Assembly: GCA_947650285.1 (NCBI GenBank)
Contig: CANTFL010000468.1
Span: 1-64,000 of the forward strand
Direction: 5' to 3'
Length of the DNA stretch: 64,000 nucleotides
DNA from: Hyaloperonospora brassicae
Taxonomy: Eukaryota > Oomycota > Peronosporomycetes > Peronosporales > Peronosporaceae
Shown here: positions 59,335 to 64,000 of the stretch, in pieces
Position numbering within the stretch: the first letter of the stretch is position 1
How the letters are laid out: every line of letters begins with the position of its first letter
The notes under the pieces: model-generated
Seen by the model: the letters and a program-made list of their open reading frames with translations, nothing else
Databases searched by the model: none
What the model was told of the DNA's origin: nothing
Program-made: the position numbers and the translations under genes

Positions 59335-60718
59335 TTAGTCTTCCGGCGATACTTCAATGATCGTTGGACTGGGTACAATGTACGCGTCCTTTGAGCCGGC
59401 AACCACGCAGCCCACGATCCACGCAGGTTTGTCATCGAGCTCACGCAGCTCTTGAATACAACGCTTTTGCGTTCTCCGCTGGTAGACAAAGCAGCAGTCC
59501 GCCCGACGTTTCGGCTGCAAAGCCATCCAGAAGCTTGAAAGGGTTTCCAATCACCTTGTTCACCTCGACCATGTTCTTGATAATTGGAAGCGTGTGCAGC
59601 TCAAACGAGACGTCGGCCAATTGCGACTTGGCCTGGTTGCGCGCGTGGGCAAGAAGACCAAAGCCCGTCACGTCGGTCGCAGAGTGCGCACCATGCTAAC
59701 AACCAAGCCACACAGCCACGTGTGAGTCCGCGCATGCCATAAGCAAATTGCTACAACCACTTGCACAAATGATCTTTCGACACCGACCTTGTGCATCATC
59801 TTTGCTGCGTTCAGGTTGAGTCGACTCATCGACTCGGACGCCATCTCGAAGGCCACGTCGGCATCGTCGGACGTCACGACCTGAGCCACACGCTGCCACT
59901 GCTCGGGTTTTTTCTTCCACTGGAACACATTCACTGCAACTTGCGTGCCAAGAGGCTTTGTCAAGACGATCACGTCGCCCACGACCGCGTTCTCGGGACG
60001 AATAATTTGTGCCTCTGCAACCATTGCACCCACGAGTCAGTCAGCTCAGCAGCTTTCCAGTGCATACGCACCACCACCTCACAACTATTGGCAAGAAGAA
60101 AACAGACGAGTGCAACCCACCGCTTCGCACGCTCATGGCGACACCGCCAACAATAGGCCATGGGTTCATGACTGTCTGGCCGCCCGTGACGTTCGTCTGC
60201 GCCTTGCGCGCCAGGTCATTGAACCCGCGGATCATCTCCGTCGTGACGACGTCGCGCTGTTTCTCGCTCATGTCGCGACACACGCCCAGGATCATGAGCA
60301 TCGTGTCGACTTCAGTGACACCCATAGCGTAGACGTCTGATAGGACATTGGCACAGGCGATCTGGCCCTGGACATAGGGGTCTTCGACCGAAGGGAAGAA
60401 AAAGTCGGTGGTCGACACGAGGTACAGGTCCGATCCATGGGCGATCTTGACCACACTCGAGTCCATTCCCGGCGTCTCGTTGGGCTTCACGTCGGTCGGC
60501 ATGACGTTGTCCAAGTAGCTCAGGAGTTTAACTTGCGGGAGTTTGCAGCCACAGCCTTTGAGGGCACTGAAATTGGTCAGCACAAAGTCGGGGGCGAGAC
60601 CGATCGACTGGGGATCAAACGCTGCTGCCGTTGCGGCTCCACGGGCTGTCGTAGCAGGAGAAGCGGTCGCGAATTCGCGTTCAATGACCGCGTTGGTCTG
60701 TCGCGCCGCTGCTTCCAT
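59335..60718 (-). CDS. SelD: Selenophosphate synthetase (selenide, water dikinase)
   Basis: Makes selenophosphate from selenide and ATP, the selenium donor for selenocysteine. Exons on the minus strand are 60718-60121, 60014-59788 and 59695-59335, with introns of 106 nt and 92 nt (GTGGGT...TTGCAG; GTCGGT...GTTAG). The joined product is about 394 residues, usual for the family. Visible parts are [10 protein letters not shown] with catalytic-position Cys56 and Lys59, [84 protein letters not shown] and PAWIVGCVV. The catalytic position is Cys (TGT), not the TGA/selenocysteine of many animal SPS2 proteins. One extra base near 59461 shifts the frame between [12 protein letters not shown] and [14 protein letters not shown]; read literally, the protein stops at about 59441. 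The ATG at 60718 is the first in frame after the stop upstream. Confidence 0.88.
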
Positions 60719-61000
60719 GAGAACAGAGCGCTCGATAGTGATGGGATCAATTGAGGCGGTGGGGTTGACACGCCTGAAAGTGGGTATGGGAGTGGCGAAC
60801 GAGTTTTGGATGGAGCTCTGTTGACGATATTAGCTGCAGGTCGGCTGGACGAAATCCATTTGACGGACCGTTTGGTTGGGTTGGGTTGGGTTGGGCTGAA
60901 TTGGGCTGAATTGGGTTGAATTGGGCGTGGACGGACATGTAAAGTCGACCGTAGTAACTTGGGCAGGATGAACTGCATCCGTTGAGCTCCGATCATCCGC
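60719..61000 (-). promoter_or_regulatory. SelD upstream region with GGGTT/GGGCTGAATT repeats
   Basis: On the plus strand, 60871-60925 is a run of TTGGG units (TTGGGTTGGGTTGGG, then GGGCTGAATT repeats). On the coding strand this is a CCCAA-rich pyrimidine/adenine tract about 150-200 bp before the start codon. The sequence is not the TTTAGGG telomere motif. A promoter role is inferred from place alone. Confidence 0.4.
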
Positions 61001-61177
61001 TGGTTTGATCGGTCAGAAGCCGACTACAGGAGAGACGAGCAGACGGCATTGCTGAGGCAGCTCGACGCGTTTGACGTTAGATGGAACAAGAAACGAAAAA
61101 CTTGGCTGAAGAGAGCGCAAGAAGCACAAACACGGGCAGTGAGTGGCAGCTCATACGTCTTGACGTTGTGTCCATCA

Positions 61178-61700
61178 TCAGTTTTGGATGAAGCGAGGAA
61201 CGAGTAAGTCTGGTGGACTCACTTGTTGTCGAAGATCAACTACCCATCGAAACGCCCTGTACGGCGTGCTTCTTGGGTTGGGTGACGAAAGAAGCTTTGG
61301 TTCTCTTACTCCATTGTCGTGTGCGAGACTTCCTGCATTGTTCAATGCTGGCAACGTACGTATCAAAGCTGCACTGGCTGACCACGTGGACAATGCTCAC
61401 GCACGTCGAAGTCTCCGTATCAGCACATGTCGTTGATCCTGTCCATTTGCTCGCGACGTATCGCTTGTGTTTTGCCACCGACCGCTGAGCAAACTCACTG
61501 ACTTTCATCGAGGTCATTGCCTGCCAAAGCACCACATCATCAGAGACATTGAACTGGCGGAGACGTCCTGAGCTGCGATCCTCGTCACGGCAATGAATAA
61601 ACACTCTCTCGGCTCTGGGGAATAGACGGCGACGATCACTGGAAAAACAAAACAGAGGAAAACACATCGCCATCGGGTACTTCCACACGCGTTAGTCATA
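61178..61700 (-). CDS. Possible small spliced gene, unknown
   Basis: Two minus-strand frames have some coding character: 61688-61500 (RLRQFNVSDDVVLWQAMTSMK, followed by a possible donor GTCAGT) and 61390-61230 (ALIRTLPALNNAGSLA...STPYRAFRWVVDLRQQ, followed by a strong donor GTGAGT near 61225). Neither has a recognised family, and no exon structure could be completed. It lies between the syntaxin and SelD genes, all on the same strand. Confidence 0.25.
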
Positions 61701-61907
61701 TAGCGCAGTAGTGGCCCATGCAGACTGGACACAGCAAACATTATCATCTATTTGCGGGACCTGCAGTGTTAGCTGCATACTTTTCAGTTACTAAAGCGTT
61801 AGGATTCAAGCGGATCAAAACTGTATACCAGCGCCAGCTCGCTGTCATGGAGCGGCGCGCGTCAAAGCGCCTGTGGTGCTTCGGGCCAAAACTTTGCAGC
61901 CTCCTGC

Positions 61908-62911
61908 TTATCGGACCGCCACAATGATCGCAATGATCGCGACAATCACCACGAGGACAAAGAGACCGACGCAGATTAATTTCGTCTGCGAACACTCGCA
62001 GCATCGCTTCTTGCGGTTCGCTTCCCGCACATTGCCCAACGCGCCCTGCGCGTTCTCCTGCGCCGCGCTCGTATTGTCCTCAATGTCCACTGCAAAACCG
62101 CACACACGACACACACACACACAAAGCAGCAACAGCAGAGATCCCCACCAGTCAGCACCACCCACCACCCACAAGCAACACAGCTCTGCCACCAACGTAC
62201 CGACAATCTCTCCTTGATCCTGCACGAGTCCGTCCACCTCCCGGTACGCGGCATTGACCTCTTGCAGCTGCTGATTAATCTTCATAATATCCTCTTCTCG
62301 TCGCACCAAATCTACACACACACACATAACCACAACCACAACATCCGTCCGTCCGTCCATCCGTCAGTCAGCTCCTCAACAATTGCTCGTCCTGTAGCGT
62401 CCCCCGCACCGTCTTCGTTGTAGCGCACGACGTTCGCCTGCGCGTAGAGCTGGTCCTCGTTGTAGCCGTCAAAGCCCTCCGTCGGGCGTCGCTCGTTGTC
62501 GTCCGAGCGAAACGACAGCGACGACCGCCGCAGGTGCGCCACCGCCGCGCGCTCGGCCGCCAACAGCTGCGCGCACGTCGCCTCGAAGCTCTGCAGCTGC
62601 CGCTTGTAGTCGCTCGACAACTTGGCCACCTGCGTCCGGCGCGCGCGGCCGCCGGCGCTCTTCACGCCGTCCGTCAGCTCCACAAGGCGGCGATTGATCT
62701 GCGCCACGAGTTTGTTCCCGCGCTGCGTGAGCTCCGCGAGCTGCGCGTGCGTCGCGCGCGAGTCCTGCGGCGTCCCAAAGAGCGTCAGCTTCTGCGCGAT
62801 CGTGCGCGTCACCTGGTGGAACTGCGCGACGGCCTGTGACGTCTCCTGCACGAGCGCGTCGACGTGGGCAGTGGCGCTCGGCCGCGGCGAGTCGGCCGAC
62901 ATGTAACTCAT
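61908..62911 (-). CDS. Qa-SNARE syntaxin (Pep12/syntaxin-7-like)
   Basis: Membrane-fusion protein of the endosome/vacuole or plasma membrane pathway. Exons are 62911-62410, 62311-62201 and 62089-61908, with GT-AG introns of 98 and 111 nt. Phases match and the product is about 264 residues. An N-terminal helical region (DALVQETSQAVAQFHQVTRTI...) resembles the Habc domain. The SNARE motif runs DLVRREEDIMKINQQ...VNAAYREVDGLVQDQGEIV...DIEDNTSAAQENA, with the zero-layer Gln in DQGEI. A basic stretch (ANRKKRCCECSQTK) then a C-terminal anchor (LICVGLFVLVVIVAIIAIIV) follow. The start at 62911 (MSYMSADS) is favoured. The frame remains open to 63121, but the extra residues are Asn/Thr/Ile repeats encoded by a microsatellite. 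Subfamily assignment is tentative. Confidence 0.85.
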
Positions 62912-62989
62912 TGGAATGGACGAAGTAGTCGGAAGAGGACGAGAAGTAGGGACTGTAAAAGTAGCAGTGCGGGGGGAGGGGTGTTGGAA

Positions 62990-63115
62990 AGTAGCAATAA
63001 GAGTAGTGGAGATATTGGAATGGTTAGCGGAGATATTGGTATTGGTAGTGGAGATATTGGTATTGTTAGCGGAGATATTGGTATTGTTATTGGTATTGGT
63101 ATTGGTGATGGTGGG
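62990..63115. repeat. ATATTGGTATTG-type microsatellite upstream of syntaxin
   Basis: Units of GGAGATATTGGTATTG with TTAGC or TAGT spacers. On the minus strand they would encode NTNISAN-like repeats if translation began at 63121. Confidence 0.75.
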
Positions 63116-63121
63116 GGGCAA

Positions 63122-64000
63122 AAAGGCTCGGGCGAAACGGTCGGTTTGTGGGGGCGAGCGACTCCTTGAGGGGTCTTATGCTGGTGCGACAGTGGGGAGG
63201 CGACAGTTCGTGTCGGACACAGCTGTCGGGTCGAAAGAAGGAGCCGGACGGACTGACTAGATCCTTTCTCGCTTACCCTACCCGCGAGCAAGCACAGGGC
63301 GACAGACGGGCGCGCAGAATCCACTTGTCAGCTGACGATGGGGTATTTCGCTTGCGAGACCGTTGGACAACGGGGGGTGAACTGGGCCACTTGGATCCCG
63401 GACAACAGGGGGTGAACTGGGCCACTTGGATCCGGACACCAACACGTCATAGGGCAGTGGGTTTCCGAGCTATGCCACCGATGTCGCTACCGAACGAACG
63501 TGTGCAGGTCACGTGATGATCGCGATTCGGACACTAAGAACGGAGAATTCCTTATCATTCATGTGGCAGGAATCGCGTTTTTGGCGCTTTTCGAGTAGAT
63601 GATGGAATCATTTGCTCGCTTTATCGATAGCTCAAGTGTCGGCCGAGATCGGCTGTCGTCAGCTTTGGTCCTTGTCGGATTACGTCAGCGGCAATGATTA
63701 CCTCATCACTGAGATCTTCATAGGACAGGATGACATTCAACATGACATCATCATGCCACCGTCGTGTCCCACCATTATAGCCAGTGTCATGCATACACCC
63801 GTTATGTGACGACGACGTGGTGGACTGCAAGGGCGAGTTTGTTTGCCTTGAGCTACTGCTTTAGCGTGGAGAGAGTATGCTACTGGAATCGTGTCCGTCG
63901 GAATGCGGGACCGCTCGATTGCAGACAGGTTGTCAGGTTGTAAACGTACTAGAGAGATGAGTGCACTCGCACTGCACCCACGCAGGTGTAAGAGGAACGT
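63122..64000. other. Right edge, no gene recognised
   Basis: GC-rich, with short frames on both strands and no motif. Contains the 35-bp tandem repeat listed separately. Confidence 0.5.
63365..63436 (+). repeat. Two-unit 35-bp tandem repeat
   Basis: Units start GGACAAC at 63365 and 63400 and share GGGGGTGAACTGGGCCAC and TTGGATCC. They are nearly identical, so recent. Confidence 0.85.

Noticed and set aside
60009..60340. Plus-strand ORFs over the SelD gene
   Set aside because: They are antisense to well-supported SelD exons and have no motifs.
60871..60925. Interstitial telomere-like repeat
   Set aside because: Units are TTGGG and TTGGGCTGAA, not TTTAGGG. It looks like a local promoter simple repeat.
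62534..63516. Several plus-strand ORFs near the syntaxin gene
   Set aside because: They are antisense to the syntaxin exon or within GC-rich leader, and translate to Arg/Ala-rich low-complexity sequence.

Overview
The window looks like nuclear DNA of an oomycete (water mould; Peronosporales-like). The evidence is a few GC-rich, compact genes with short GT-AG introns of about 67-145 nt, a protein kinase with an HRDVSLEN-type catalytic loop, and long AT-rich tracts full of decayed non-LTR, Gypsy and pogo-type elements. Genus and species cannot be fixed from this sequence alone. All calls rest on reading translations and comparing copies inside the window; no database was searched.

Left part (1-5450): a GC-rich gene island with an unknown coding exon (356-595, minus), a small conserved ORF (1201-1476), an atypical protein kinase (2867-4108, plus) and a complete five-exon GNAT N-acetyltransferase (4624-5448, plus). 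Almost all of this island (about 557-4899) recurs in inverted orientation at about 27802-32146. The second arm holds an intact second kinase (28572-29834, minus) but only the first two exons of the acetyltransferase. It also cuts the exon at the far end, so the left arm is the parental locus and the right arm the derived copy. The two arms are about 23 kb apart.

Between the arms lies nested transposon DNA. A nearly full-length but dead LINE (5934-11400, minus; endonuclease, reverse transcriptase, zinc-finger region, RNase H) appears to sit inside an older LTR-type repeat. A 5'-truncated relative follows in opposite orientation (11650-13778, plus), then two older relatives (14776-16154 and 17887-20855, both minus). 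A decayed Ty3/Gypsy element (about 23412-27500, minus) follows, with LTR-like sequence abutting the breakpoint of the duplicated arm.

Right of the second arm come two different decayed pogo/Tigger-type DNA transposons (32928-35174, with readable terminal inverted repeats and a preserved intron; and 37616-38870). Then follows a 20 kb AT-rich desert (38880-58500) with no convincing host gene. It contains a 94-bp near-perfect hairpin (42749-42842), two unrelated minisatellites that both have a 15-nt period, an 84-bp tandem duplication and another LINE 3' end (57340-58332).

The right end returns to GC-rich gene territory: selenophosphate synthetase (59335-60718, minus, three exons, with one apparent frameshift near its C-terminus) and a Qa-SNARE syntaxin (61908-62911, minus, three exons). 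No CRISPR array, prokaryotic operon, rRNA or convincing tRNA gene was seen.
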